A stretch of 64,000 nucleotides of DNA from Kordia sp. TARA_039_SRF (GTDB lineage Bacteria > Bacteroidota > Bacteroidia > Flavobacteriales > Flavobacteriaceae). Positions 24,928 through 33,666 of this stretch are shown here, piece after piece. The stretch lies in NCBI GenBank assembly GCA_006383075.2, contig SMNH02000005.1, positions 62,001-126,000 of the forward strand, read 5' to 3'. A program made the position numbers and the translations under genes. The notes under the pieces are model-generated. The model was not told the origin of the DNA and did no database searches. It saw nothing but the letters and a program-made list of their open reading frames with translations. Numbering within the stretch: the first letter of the stretch is position 1; the number at the start of each line of letters is the position of its first letter.

Positions 24928-25479
24928 ATGAGTCAAAAAACCTTATTGAACTCAAAAGAGATCGGAATTATTCTACATCGATTGGCGTGTCAGCTTATCG
25001 AAAATCACCTTGATTTTTCAAATACAGTGCTTGTTGGAATTCAACCGCGAGGAATTTTTCTAGCAGAACGTTTAACGCGTATTTTGCGAGATGAATATGA
25101 CGTTAATAACATTCAATTAGGATATTTGGACATCACTTTTTTCCGTGATGATTTTCGCCGTAGCGAGAAAATTCTTGAAGCCAACAAAACCAAAATCGAC
25201 TTTGTAGTAGAAAATAAAAGAGTGGTTTTTATTGACGATGTGTTGTACACAGGAAGAAGCATTCGCGCAGCATTAACAGCGATTCAATCGTTTGGAAGAC
25301 CAGACGATATTGAGCTATTAGTGCTCATCGACAGGCGTTTTAGCAGACATTTGCCAATTCAACCAAATTATCGTGGACGACAAGTAGATGCCATCAATAA
25401 AGAGCGTGTAAAGGTGAATTGGGAAGAAAATGAAGGTGAAGACATGGTATATCTTATTAATCAAGAAAAAGACAAGTAG
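24928..25479 (+). CDS. pyrR: PyrR, pyr operon regulator / uracil phosphoribosyltransferase
   Basis: 183 residues. It resembles PyrR, which binds pyr mRNA when UMP is high and also has uracil phosphoribosyltransferase activity. The PRPP-binding motif is VVFIDDVLYTGRSIRAALTAI, and the conserved VGIQPRGIFLAERL lies near the N-terminus. The end VLIDRRFSRHLPIQPNYRGRQVDAI is typical. It is followed directly by pyrB (a two-base gap), as in other Flavobacteriia. I could not find a PyrR-binding RNA loop before it; in the window only pyrR and pyrB of the pathway are present. Confidence 0.93.
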   Translation: MSQKTLLNSKEIGIILHRLACQLIENHLDFSNTVLVGIQPRGIFLAERLTRILRDEYDVNNIQLGYLDITFFRDDFRRSEKILEANKTKIDFVVENKRVVFIDDVLYTGRSIRAALTAIQSFGRPDDIELLVLIDRRFSRHLPIQPNYRGRQVDAINKERVKVNWEENEGEDMVYLINQEKDK

Positions 25480-25481
25480 AA

Positions 25482-26414
25482 ATGAGTGAATTAAGTGTCA
25501 ACCACTTGCTAGGAATAAAATATCTGAACGAAAAAGATATACAACTCATTTTCGAAACTGCTGATCAATTCAAAGAAGTAATCAATCGTCCGATAAAAAA
25601 AGTACCTTCTTTGCGCGACATCACGATTGCGAATTTATTCTTTGAAAATAGTACGCGTACCAAACTTTCGTTTGAGTTGGCAGAAAAACGATTGTCAGCA
25701 GATGTTATCAACTTTTCAGCATCGCAATCATCTGTAAAAAAAGGAGAAACACTCATTGATACCGTCAACAATATTCTGTCTATGAAAGTAGACATGGTAG
25801 TGATGCGACATCCAAATCCTGGCGCGGGCGTTTTTCTTTCCAAACATGTAAATGCAAGTATTGTAAATGCAGGCGACGGCGCACATGAGCATCCTACGCA
25901 AGCTTTATTAGATTCGTATTCTATTCGTGAAAAACTAGGCGATGTAGCGGGAAAAAATGTAGTCATTGTAGGTGATATTTTGCACAGTAGAGTAGCGCTC
26001 TCCAACATTTTTGCACTCAAACTACAAGGTGCCAATGTAAAGGTATGTGGTCCTAAAACACTATTGCCAACGTATATTGAAAGTTTAGGAGTTGGTGTAG
26101 AAACCAATTTGCGAAAAGCATTAGAATGGTGTGATGTTGCCAATATGTTACGCGTTCAAAATGAGCGATTGGACATTAGTTATTTTCCTTCTACGCGAGA
26201 ATATACGCAGCTATTTGGAGTCAACAAAGCGTTGCTAGATTCTCTTGACAAAGAAATCGTGATTATGCATCCAGGACCAATCAATCGCGGTGTGGAAATT
26301 ACAAGTGATGTAGCAGATTCCAAACAATCTATCATTCTCAATCAAGTAGAAAACGGTGTGGCAATCAGAATGGCGGTCATTTATTTGCTAGCTTCAAAAA
26401 TTAAAAACGTATAG
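25482..26414 (+). CDS. pyrB: Aspartate carbamoyltransferase, catalytic subunit
   Basis: Condenses carbamoyl phosphate and aspartate in the second step of pyrimidine synthesis. 310 residues, matching the catalytic chain. The carbamoyl-phosphate loop is ENSTRTKLSFELA, and later parts include VMRHPNPGAGVFLSKH, DGAHEHPTQALLDSYSIRE and IMHPGPINRGVEI. No regulatory subunit (pyrI) is adjacent, so it is probably the trimeric form without the E. coli-type regulation. It overlaps almost directly with pyrR and shares its promoter. Confidence 0.96.
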   Translation: MSELSVNHLLGIKYLNEKDIQLIFETADQFKEVINRPIKKVPSLRDITIANLFFENSTRTKLSFELAEKRLSADVINFSASQSSVKKGETLIDTVNNILSMKVDMVVMRHPNPGAGVFLSKHVNASIVNAGDGAHEHPTQALLDSYSIREKLGDVAGKNVVIVGDILHSRVALSNIFALKLQGANVKVCGPKTLLPTYIESLGVGVETNLRKALEWCDVANMLRVQNERLDISYFPSTREYTQLFGVNKALLDSLDKEIVIMHPGPINRGVEITSDVADSKQSIILNQVENGVAIRMAVIYLLASKIKNV

Positions 26415-26429
26415 TTTTTTTGCATGTTC

Positions 26430-26454
26430 CGTTTTGTAAAAATGGTACAAAACG
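26430..26454 (+). terminator. Hairpin after pyrB, terminator-like
   Basis: CGTTTTGTA (26430-26438), a seven-base loop and TACAAAACG (26446-26454). There is no clear T tract, so termination is uncertain. Confidence 0.4.
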
Positions 26455-26542
26455 TGTTTAGTGTTCGCTAATTTTCGTAACTTGTTATGTACATTTTAAA
26501 ATGTAGTCTCAAAAAACTAAAAACCCTCTAAACTTTGAACCT

Positions 26543-26875
26543 ATGATTTTAGATAAGCAAGAAAATATTTTAATCATTACTCAAGAATCGTCAAATATCA
26601 TTGCGTTGGTACAAAAAATAGAAGCGCGTTATGACGACATTAAGAATGATAATATTATCGTAAATTTATTTTCGTTTGGAAACGTCACCAAAAGCGATTT
26701 GGTAGAATTTTTACAACTTTCTAAAAAACATCGCGAAGCCAAACATTCATTTGTTATTGTAACCAATAAAATAAGTACTGACGAGTTGCCAGAAGCTATC
26801 ATGACAGTGCCAACGTTGCAAGAAGCATTTGACATCATTGAAATGGAAGAAATAGAACGCGATTTAGGTTTTTAG
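26543..26875 (+). CDS. Small alpha/beta (STAS-like) protein before ribonuclease Z
   Basis: 110 residues with alternating strands and helices (NILIITQESSNIIALVQKIE, IIVNLFSFGNVTKSDLVEFL, HSFVIVTNKISTDELPEAI) and an acidic end. The pattern looks like a small STAS/SpoIIAA-type fold, but no named motif is seen. It sits 28 bases upstream of rnz, an order I believe is common in Flavobacteriaceae. Because of this it is often mislabelled ribonuclease Z. I cannot assign a function. No signal peptide or membrane segment. Confidence 0.7.
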   Translation: MILDKQENILIITQESSNIIALVQKIEARYDDIKNDNIIVNLFSFGNVTKSDLVEFLQLSKKHREAKHSFVIVTNKISTDELPEAIMTVPTLQEAFDIIEMEEIERDLGF

Positions 26876-26903
26876 CTTCCAACACATAAAAAAACAAATA
26901 CGA

Positions 26904-27812
26904 GTGAAATTAACCATATTGGGCTGCTACGCCGCTACACCTACAAAACATACCAATCCGACAGCACAAATACTAGAAATCAGAAACCACATCTTTTTAA
27001 TAGATTGCGGAGAAGGAACACAAGTACAACTTCGGCGAAGCAAAGTGAAATTTGCACGTATCAAACATATTTTCATCTCGCATCTACACGGCGATCATTT
27101 CTATGGACTCATCGGATTGATTTCTACATTTATGCTGCTAGGTAGAAGCGCAGACTTGCATATTTACGGTCCGAAAGGATTAAAAGAATTAACCTTACTA
27201 CAACTCAAACTCACCAAATCGTGGACAAGTTATCAATTGTGTTTTCACGAATTGGAAAGCGATGCACCTGAAGTACTTTTTGAAGATGACAAAGTTACGG
27301 TGACAACCATTCCGTTAAATCATCGTGTGTATGCCAATGGTTTTCTATTTAAAGAAAAAGAAAAAGAGCGTAAACTCAATATCAACGCAGTATTGAACTA
27401 CGAAATAGAGAAGTGTTACTATCAAAACATCAAAAAAGGGAAAGATATTACCTTAGATTCTGGAGAAATCATTCCAAATGAGAAACTCACGTTTGATCCG
27501 CCAAAACCAAAAGGATATGCCTTTTGTAGTGATACAGTGTATTCCCCTCAAATTATACCGCAAATTAGAAATGTAGATGTGCTCTATCACGAAGCTACTT
27601 TTTTAGACAAACACGAACATTTAGCCCAAAAAACAAAGCATACTACTGCCAAACAAGCTGCTATGATTGCCAAAGAAGCGAATGCTGGGCAATTAATTTT
27701 AGGACATTTTTCCACACGTTATGATGGCTTTGACGTTTTCAAAGAAGAAGCCGAAACGGTGTTTGAAAATGTAGTATTAGCTGATGATGGTACAACTTTT
27801 GAGTTTGATTAA
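26904..27812 (+). CDS. rnz: Ribonuclease Z
   Basis: 302 residues of the metallo-beta-lactamase fold. It cuts the 3' trailer of tRNA precursors. The zinc-binding motif is FISHLHGDHFYGL, with further ligands in AFCSDTVYSPQ, VLYHEATF and LGHFSTRYD. The start is a GTG at 26904 (KLTILGCYAATPTKHTNPTAQ), where the family N-terminus fits. It is followed 21 bases later by the TPR/AraC regulator gene, though co-transcription is not proved. The protein is cytosolic. Confidence 0.94.
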   Translation: MKLTILGCYAATPTKHTNPTAQILEIRNHIFLIDCGEGTQVQLRRSKVKFARIKHIFISHLHGDHFYGLIGLISTFMLLGRSADLHIYGPKGLKELTLLQLKLTKSWTSYQLCFHELESDAPEVLFEDDKVTVTTIPLNHRVYANGFLFKEKEKERKLNINAVLNYEIEKCYYQNIKKGKDITLDSGEIIPNEKLTFDPPKPKGYAFCSDTVYSPQIIPQIRNVDVLYHEATFLDKHEHLAQKTKHTTAKQAAMIAKEANAGQLILGHFSTRYDGFDVFKEEAETVFENVVLADDGTTFEFD

Positions 27813-27833
27813 TATATAAGTAAAACATCTCGT

Positions 27834-29546
27834 ATGACATCGTATAGAATTCTAAGAATTGCTATGGTTTCTGTGCTGCTTTTTTGTTTGTGGAATTGCA
27901 GTAAAAAACAAAAAGAGTGGCAATTGTCTCCAAAAGATCGTGAGCAATTGTCAGTGATTGGAAATATGATCAATGAAGACATCGAAAAAGCAGATGAATT
28001 GATAGATATATTACTGCTCAAAGCTTCTACAAATAACGACATTCTTTTAAAAGCAAATGCCTATCTAAAGCGCGGTATCGTATTGACGAAAAAAGGTGAA
28101 TTCATCAATGCGCGCGATACGCTGATTAGTGGTGTCAACATGATTAAAAACATCAAAAACTTACCCTTAAAAAATATTTTTCTTTTACGTATAGGAAATG
28201 TGTACGCTCTTGATGATGAGAGTGATATTGCTATGAATTATTATACGAAAGTCTATGAAGATGCGGCAACCAAAAACAACAAAAAAGAAATTTTTCTAGC
28301 GCGTGCCAACATGGCAAAAATCTTGCGAAATGCAAAAAGATATGATGAAGCTTTAAAAATTTACAAAGAGTCGTATGAGCAAAGGGAATTGCTAAACATT
28401 CAGCCTAAAAACTTGGCGAGAGTGCTCATGGGAATCGGTGGTACATTTTTAAAACTACAACAAGCAGATTCCGCATTATATTACAGTCGAAAAGGGTTTC
28501 ATATCAGTAAATCAATCAATGACAAATCTGGCGAAAGTTTTTTTCATCATGACTTCGGAGTCGCGTATTACTTAAAAAAAGAATATGGAAAAGCTTTGCA
28601 GCATTTAGATACTGCTAAAACATATATTACTTATCTAAAAAACGACGAACGTTTATCGGAAACTCTTTTCAATATTGGCAGATGTTACTATAAATTGCAA
28701 GAATACGACACTGCGATTGCCAAATTTAGCGAAGTGACTACCATTATTAGGCAAGCTGAAAAACTAGGAAGTAAAGGGTTTGACCCTATCTATTTAGAAG
28801 ACATGTATGATTTACTGTCAAAATGTTATTTGGCAAAACAAGACGCAGAAAAATCAGCCATGTATGAAGCCAAAAAAGATCAAATCAGTCATTTAAAAAA
28901 TAAAGAAAACAATGAAATAGCGAGAGCTATGCATGAAAGTGATTTCAACATAAATAATGAATTCATACAAACAGTTTTAACAGCCAATCAACAGGCATTG
29001 TCAAGGTATAGAGGTGTTTTAATCATTATCGGGATTATTTGTATTGCCGCTATCTATTTTGTATTTCATTATAAAAAAGAAGCTAAAAAGAATAAAGAAA
29101 TTTTTGAAAAGCTCGTGCAAGCTTTAGAAGAGAAGGAGAGTAAAGAAGCTCAAAAACCAAAAGAAATTGCCATTACCGATGTAAAAGTAGAAGCTGTATT
29201 AAAGCGTTTGGCAAAACTTGAAGAACAACACTATTTTTTAGAATCTACCTGCTCGCTTGCAGCTATGGCAAAAAAAGCTAAAACCAATACCACATATCTC
29301 ACACAAATAATCAAGCAATACAAAGGCAAGACCTTTTATCAATATATCAATAAACTTCGTATTGATTATTCCATTGATCGGCTAAATAAAGATTATCAAT
29401 TCCGAAAATACGCCATCAAACACATCGCTTTGGAAGTCGGTTATAAAAGTCCAGAATCTTTTACTAAACATTTTAAAAAATCAACAGGAATCAATCCTTC
29501 TTATTACATTAAAGAATTGGATAAGCGTAATAAAAACAAGGTGTGA
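27834..29546 (+). CDS. Membrane TPR sensor with C-terminal AraC-type DNA-binding domain
   Basis: 570 residues. The N-terminus is a signal sequence (MTSYRILRIAMVSVLLFCLWNC) with a lipobox-like LWNC. The next 350 residues are TPR repeats (for example AMNYYTKVYEDAATKNNKKEIFLARANMAKIL), probably periplasmic. One transmembrane helix follows (VLIIIGIICIAAIYFVFHY, about residues 386-404). The C-terminus has an AraC-type pair of helix-turn-helices: KAKTNTTYLTQIIKQYKGKTFYQYINKLRIDYS and IALEVGYKSPESFTKHFKKSTGINPSYY. This one-protein sensor class is common in Bacteroidota. Two GG-leader peptide genes follow at once and share an upstream box, so it may control them; this is inference. Confidence 0.88.
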   Translation: MTSYRILRIAMVSVLLFCLWNCSKKQKEWQLSPKDREQLSVIGNMINEDIEKADELIDILLLKASTNNDILLKANAYLKRGIVLTKKGEFINARDTLISGVNMIKNIKNLPLKNIFLLRIGNVYALDDESDIAMNYYTKVYEDAATKNNKKEIFLARANMAKILRNAKRYDEALKIYKESYEQRELLNIQPKNLARVLMGIGGTFLKLQQADSALYYSRKGFHISKSINDKSGESFFHHDFGVAYYLKKEYGKALQHLDTAKTYITYLKNDERLSETLFNIGRCYYKLQEYDTAIAKFSEVTTIIRQAEKLGSKGFDPIYLEDMYDLLSKCYLAKQDAEKSAMYEAKKDQISHLKNKENNEIARAMHESDFNINNEFIQTVLTANQQALSRYRGVLIIIGIICIAAIYFVFHYKKEAKKNKEIFEKLVQALEEKESKEAQKPKEIAITDVKVEAVLKRLAKLEEQHYFLESTCSLAAMAKKAKTNTTYLTQIIKQYKGKTFYQYINKLRIDYSIDRLNKDYQFRKYAIKHIALEVGYKSPESFTKHFKKSTGINPSYYIKELDKRNKNKV

Positions 29547-29583
29547 GCGCTATTTAAAATTGCTTTCATATTACCTTAAATTG

Positions 29584-29603
29584 TCTAATTTAAGGCATTA
29601 TGA
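29584..29603 (+). promoter_or_regulatory. Shared upstream box, copy 1 (before the peptide gene at 29666)
   Basis: TCTAATTTAAGGCATTATGA here and TCCAATTTAAGGAATAATGA at 29864-29883 agree at 17 of 20 bases. Each precedes a GG-leader peptide gene (62 and 100 bases ahead of its ATG). Binding by the adjacent AraC-type protein is inference. Confidence 0.5.
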
Positions 29604-29665
29604 AAATGAAATATAATTCACGTTCAATAGTTTTAGCAATACAATTAACTTTTTAAACTTTAATT

Positions 29666-29836
29666 ATGAAAAAAAACAGACTAAAAAAACTACGATTATC
29701 AAAAGTTGAAATTGCTCATATCAGCACGGTACTTTCCAGAAAAATCAAAGGAGGAACAGATACCATTTCCGATAGAGCTTTTCCTCCAATGTCGCAAGCA
29801 CCAGACGAACAAACCATATGTTATCAGGTAGAATAA
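29666..29836 (+). CDS. GG-leader precursor peptide, 56 residues
   Basis: ATG at 29666 and TAA at 29834-29836. The leader MKKNRLKKLRLSKVEIAHIS has the Lys/Leu pattern of Bacteroidota natural-product precursors and ends with KIKGG at residues 26-30. The short core starts TDTISDRAFPPMSQAPDEQT and has only one Cys, near the end (ICYQVE), so few lanthionine bridges are possible. It could be a peptide with little modification or a signal. No maturation or export gene is adjacent. It lies between the TPR/AraC regulator and a second GG-leader gene. Confidence 0.65.
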   Translation: MKKNRLKKLRLSKVEIAHISTVLSRKIKGGTDTISDRAFPPMSQAPDEQTICYQVE

Positions 29837-29863
29837 AAAGCTTGATTTTACTGTTCGAAATCA

Positions 29864-29883
29864 TCCAATTTAAGGAATAATGA
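29864..29883 (+). promoter_or_regulatory. Shared upstream box, copy 2 (before the peptide gene at 29984)
   Basis: TCCAATTTAAGGAATAATGA; see the copy at 29584-29603. The sequence between the two boxes and their genes is otherwise different. Confidence 0.5.
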
Positions 29884-29983
29884 GTTGAATTTGAATGTTG
29901 CTCTTTCTAAATTCGATACACAATCGATTGAAAAGGTAATGCCGAAAACCTATAAAAACGTAGGCACTTTAAAACATTAAATC

Positions 29984-30211
29984 ATGAAAAAAAGAAATCT
30001 TTCAACTCTAAAATTAAGAAAAGCTACCGTAAGTACGTTAACGAAGGAAGCTACTTCAGGAGGATTCACAAGTTTTTGGTCATGTCATTCCGATATGTCA
30101 GAATGTTTGTGTTCTGGTGTGCCTGGATGTCCAATGCCACTTCAAACAAACGAAGGACCATGTCCAGGAGGAACAGCAGGATGCAATACAACACACAATC
30201 AAGAGCCTTAA
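29984..30211 (+). CDS. GG-leader precursor peptide (class I lanthipeptide-like), 75 residues
   Basis: ATG at 29984. The leader MKKRNLSTLKLRKATVSTLT resembles that of the peptide at 2048 and ends with TSGG at residues 24-27. The core starts FTSFWSCHSDMSECLC and has six Cys together with several Ser and Thr, so lanthionine or disulfide bridges are possible. The Gly/Pro-rich end (GPCPGGTAGC) is unusual. A strong terminator follows. No modification enzyme is in the window next to it. Together with 29666 it forms a pair downstream of the TPR/AraC regulator. Confidence 0.75.
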   Translation: MKKRNLSTLKLRKATVSTLTKEATSGGFTSFWSCHSDMSECLCSGVPGCPMPLQTNEGPCPGGTAGCNTTHNQEP

Positions 30212-30235
30212 TTCATCTGAAAACAAACAGATATT

Positions 30236-30266
30236 AAAGAGACAGCGAAAGTTGTCTCTTTTTTTA
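30236..30266 (+). terminator. Intrinsic terminator after the peptide gene
   Basis: AAAGAGACA (30236-30244), an eight-base loop and TGTCTCTTT (30253-30261), then more T's. Confidence 0.9.
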
Positions 30267-30396
30267 TACACAAAAAATCGTGTACAACTTCATGAAAAAC
30301 TTACGATAAATGAACTCGCTTTTACTTCAAAAAACGGATGAAAAACTGTAAATTAGCCATATTGAGAATTGTTGAAAAAGAAGAAAGCGCAAACGC

Positions 30397-31044
30397 ATGA
30401 AACAAGATTTAAGCGATTACCGAAAATCCTACGAAAAAAGTGAACTCTTAGAAGAAAACTGCGTTGAAAATCCGATAGAAATGTTTCGCAATTGGTTTGT
30501 AGAAGTTGAGCAATCGGAAACAGTAGCAGAAGTCAATGCAATGACGCTAAGCACGATTGGTTTGGACAGTTTTCCTAAAAGTAGAGTGGTGTTGTTAAAA
30601 AAATATACGCATGAAGGATTTATCTTTTACAGCAATTACAACAGTGAAAAAGGAAAAGCCATGGCAGCAAATCCAAGGGTTTGTATCTCGTTTTTTTGGC
30701 CTGCGATGGAACGCCAAATCATCATCAAAGGAAACGTAGAAAAAATTGCTGAAAACCTATCAGACGGCTATTTTGAGTCGCGTCCACGCGGAAGTCAATT
30801 AGGCGCATTGGTATCTGACCAAAGTTCTGTAATTCCGTCGCGCGAATATTTAGAACAAAAACTAGCAGACATAGAAAACGCTTACGAAGGCAAAGAAATA
30901 GAACGACCTTCACATTGGGGCGGATACATTGTAAAACCAAAAGAAATGGAATTCTGGCAAGGAAGAGCCAATCGGTTACACGACCGAATTCGCTACCAAT
31001 TACAACCAGATTATTCATGGAAAATAGATCGCCTAGCACCATAA
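30397..31044 (+). CDS. pdxH: Pyridoxamine 5'-phosphate oxidase
   Basis: 215 residues. FMN enzyme that makes pyridoxal 5'-phosphate. Typical sequences are SRVVLLKKYTHEGFIFYSNYNSEKGKAMAANP (FMN site), FFWPAMERQIIIKGNVEKI, ESRPRGSQLGALVSDQSSVI, and the C-terminal EFWQGRANRLHDRIRY ending in IDRLAP. The length is standard. The ATG at 30397 gives the expected N-terminus. It lies 16 bases before sixA and may be the first gene of a unit with the polyphosphate genes. Confidence 0.96.
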   Translation: MKQDLSDYRKSYEKSELLEENCVENPIEMFRNWFVEVEQSETVAEVNAMTLSTIGLDSFPKSRVVLLKKYTHEGFIFYSNYNSEKGKAMAANPRVCISFFWPAMERQIIIKGNVEKIAENLSDGYFESRPRGSQLGALVSDQSSVIPSREYLEQKLADIENAYEGKEIERPSHWGGYIVKPKEMEFWQGRANRLHDRIRYQLQPDYSWKIDRLAP

Positions 31045-31060
31045 ACTAAAACACACACCA

Positions 31061-31546
31061 TTGAAAACGCTCATCATTGTCCGACACGCCAAATCATCTT
31101 GGGAATATCCTGTAGATGACAAAGACCGCCCATTAAAACTGCGCGGTATCAAAGACGCACATTTAGTGGCAAATCATATCGCAGATGCCATTGAAACACC
31201 TGAAATTATCTACTCTAGCATAGCTAATAGAGCGTTGCATACCTGCGCTATATTTACGCGCTGTTTGGAATATCCATTTGACAAAATTAACATCAAAGAC
31301 GATATGTACGACTTTGGAGGCGCTGGATTAGTCGCTACGGTAAAATCTTGTGACGATGCTGTGAATACCTTGATGGTTTTTGGACACAACCACGCCATAA
31401 CAGCAGTAGCAAATACCTATGGAAGTCAACTGTTTGACAATGTTCCGACAAGTGGTGTTGTGGTGATACAATTTGATACCGATTCTTGGAAAAAAATCAG
31501 CGAAGGCACCACCATTTTAAAAGTATTCCCAAAAGACTTAAAATAA
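31061..31546 (+). CDS. SixA-like histidine phosphatase
   Basis: 161 residues of the histidine phosphatase superfamily. The phospho-accepting His lies in LIIVRHAKSSWEYP (about residues 4-17), and the second catalytic His is in MVFGHNHAI. The start is a TTG at 31061. SixA in E. coli removes phosphate from histidine-containing phosphotransfer proteins; here the small size matches but the target is unknown. The stop overlaps the ppk1 ATG by one base (TAATG), so the genes are translationally linked and polyphosphate metabolism is the likely context. Confidence 0.85.
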   Translation: MKTLIIVRHAKSSWEYPVDDKDRPLKLRGIKDAHLVANHIADAIETPEIIYSSIANRALHTCAIFTRCLEYPFDKINIKDDMYDFGGAGLVATVKSCDDAVNTLMVFGHNHAITAVANTYGSQLFDNVPTSGVVVIQFDTDSWKKISEGTTILKVFPKDLK

Positions 31547-33648
31547 TGGATCATACCAAAAATAACTACATCAACAGAGAAATAAGTTGGCTTCAATTCA
31601 ACGGTCGCGTATTGCAAGAAGCAGCTGACAAAACAGTTCCGCTTATTGAACGTTTGCGCTTTATCGGAATCTTTTCTAACAACTTAGACGAGTTTTTTAA
31701 AGTGCGTTATGCTACGGTAAAACGTATTGCACAAGCAGGAAAAGGAGGAAGAAGTGTGCTTGGTGGTGCCAAAGCGAAAGACCTTTTAGAGCAAATTACT
31801 AAAATAGTTATCAAGCAACAGACAGAGAGTTTGCGCATTCTAAATGAAGTGCAAAAAGAGCTTGAAAGGGAAAACATATTCATCATCAATGAGCAAAAAG
31901 CATCGCCAAGTCAAAGTGCGTATATTGAAAAATATTTCATTGAAAAAGTAAGTCCCGCTTTGGTGACCATCATTTTGGATGACATTGATGAAATGCCTGG
32001 TTTAAAAGACAAAGCTGCGTATTTGGCAATTAGAATGGTGATGAAAGAACAAACCAAAAACACCAAAAAAGTTACGCGATTCTTTAAGCCAAAAGTCAAA
32101 AAAATAAAATACGCACTAATTGAAATTCCAAAAACGATTGATCGTTTCATCGTGTTGCCAAGCGAAGGCGAAAAAAAATACATCATCATTCTCGATGATT
32201 TGATTCGTCATTCGTTAGGAAATATTTTTAGCATTTTTGAATATGAAAGCCTGTCTGCACACATGATTAAAATCACGCGTGATGCTGAATTGGATATTGA
32301 CAATGATTTAACGAAGAGTTTCATTCAAAAAATATCAAGCAGTGTCAAAGGACGTAGAAGTGGAGAACCTGTACGATTTGTATACGACAAAACCATTCAC
32401 AAAGATACGTTTGAATACCTAATTCAAAAAATGGGTATTGATGATATTGATAGTTTGATTCCTGGTGGACGTTATCACAACCGAAAAGATTACATGTCCT
32501 TTCCGAGTTTAGGTCGTGAAGACTTGCTCTACAAATCCTATCCGCCATTGCCGATAAAAGGACTCAATATGGAAGGAAGTCTCTTTGAAAAAATTGCTCA
32601 AAAAGACTATCTACAATTCGCACCGTATCACACCTTTGCTTATGTTGTCCGCTTTTTGCGAGAAGCTGCCTTAGATCCGCGCGTGGAAAACATAAAAATC
32701 ACTGTATATCGTTTAGCAAAAATCTCGCACGTAGCAAGTTCGTTGGTCAACGCCGTTAAAAATGGTAAAAAAGTAACCGTTCAAATAGAATTACAAGCGC
32801 GATTTGACGAAGCAGCAAATATCAAATATGCAGAACAATTACAAAGTGAAGGTGTACATCTTATTTTTGGTGTACAAGGGTTAAAAGTGCATAGTAAAAC
32901 CTGCGTTGTTGAGCGCCGCGAAAATGACAAAATTGTTCGCTATGGTTTTGTAAGTACTGGAAATGTGAACGAATCAACTGCGAAAATTTATACAGACTAT
33001 ACGCTTTTTACCGCCGATCAAAACATTTTAAAAGAAGTAGCAAAAGTATTCGATTTCTTCGAAACCAATTACAAAGTGGCAAAATACAAGCATTTAATCG
33101 TATCGCCACACTACACGCGAAATGCGTTTTATAAGCTGATTAATGCGGAAATAAAAAATGCCAAAGAAGGAAAAGAAGCGTATATTAAAATAAAAGTCAA
33201 CAGTTTATCAGACTATAAAATGATTGATAAATTGTACGATGCGAGTCGTGCTGGCGTGAAAATTCAGTTGATTGTGCGTGGAATTTGTTGTTTAATTCCT
33301 GGTGTGAAAGGAATGAGTGAAAACATAGAAGCCATAAGTATTGTAGACAAGTTTTTAGAACACCCAAGAATGTTTATCTTTGGAAATGAAGGTGATCCGA
33401 AAATCTATATTTCTTCTGCCGATTGGATGACACGAAATATAGACAAAAGGGTAGAAGTGACGTGTCCGATATACGATGAAGACATAAAAAAAGAATTGCT
33501 AGACACCTTTGATATTGGTTGGAGCGATAATGTAAAAGCACGTGTATTCTCTGAAAAACAAGACAATGCATACCGAAAAAACCAACTGATAAAAGTACGT
33601 TCACAATTTGCTACGTACGATTACTATTTAGAAAAATTATCAAATTAA
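31546..33648 (+). CDS. ppk1: Polyphosphate kinase 1
   Basis: 700 residues from the ATG at 31546; a frame reaching back to 31486 adds an unlikely Lys/His-rich N-terminus. Reversibly transfers the terminal phosphate of ATP to polyphosphate. The N-terminal domain starts YINREISWLQFNGRVLQEA. The phospholipase D-like domain carries the autophosphorylated His449 in GLKVHSKTCVV, matching His435 of the E. coli enzyme, followed by YGFVSTGNVNESTAKIYTDYTLFTA. The family ending is seen in NIDKRVEVTCPIYDEDIK. It lies 18 bases before the ppx gene. Confidence 0.96.
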   Translation: MDHTKNNYINREISWLQFNGRVLQEAADKTVPLIERLRFIGIFSNNLDEFFKVRYATVKRIAQAGKGGRSVLGGAKAKDLLEQITKIVIKQQTESLRILNEVQKELERENIFIINEQKASPSQSAYIEKYFIEKVSPALVTIILDDIDEMPGLKDKAAYLAIRMVMKEQTKNTKKVTRFFKPKVKKIKYALIEIPKTIDRFIVLPSEGEKKYIIILDDLIRHSLGNIFSIFEYESLSAHMIKITRDAELDIDNDLTKSFIQKISSSVKGRRSGEPVRFVYDKTIHKDTFEYLIQKMGIDDIDSLIPGGRYHNRKDYMSFPSLGREDLLYKSYPPLPIKGLNMEGSLFEKIAQKDYLQFAPYHTFAYVVRFLREAALDPRVENIKITVYRLAKISHVASSLVNAVKNGKKVTVQIELQARFDEAANIKYAEQLQSEGVHLIFGVQGLKVHSKTCVVERRENDKIVRYGFVSTGNVNESTAKIYTDYTLFTADQNILKEVAKVFDFFETNYKVAKYKHLIVSPHYTRNAFYKLINAEIKNAKEGKEAYIKIKVNSLSDYKMIDKLYDASRAGVKIQLIVRGICCLIPGVKGMSENIEAISIVDKFLEHPRMFIFGNEGDPKIYISSADWMTRNIDKRVEVTCPIYDEDIKKELLDTFDIGWSDNVKARVFSEKQDNAYRKNQLIKVRSQFATYDYYLEKLSN

Positions 33649-33666
33649 CACAAAAAAGAATCCATT

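Noticed and set aside
25565-26143. 192-codon open frame on the minus strand opposite pyrB
   Set aside because: Shadow of a well-recognised enzyme gene.
30117-30341. 74-codon frame overlapping the GG-leader peptide at 29984
   Set aside because: Runs through a strong intrinsic terminator and has no leader or family pattern.
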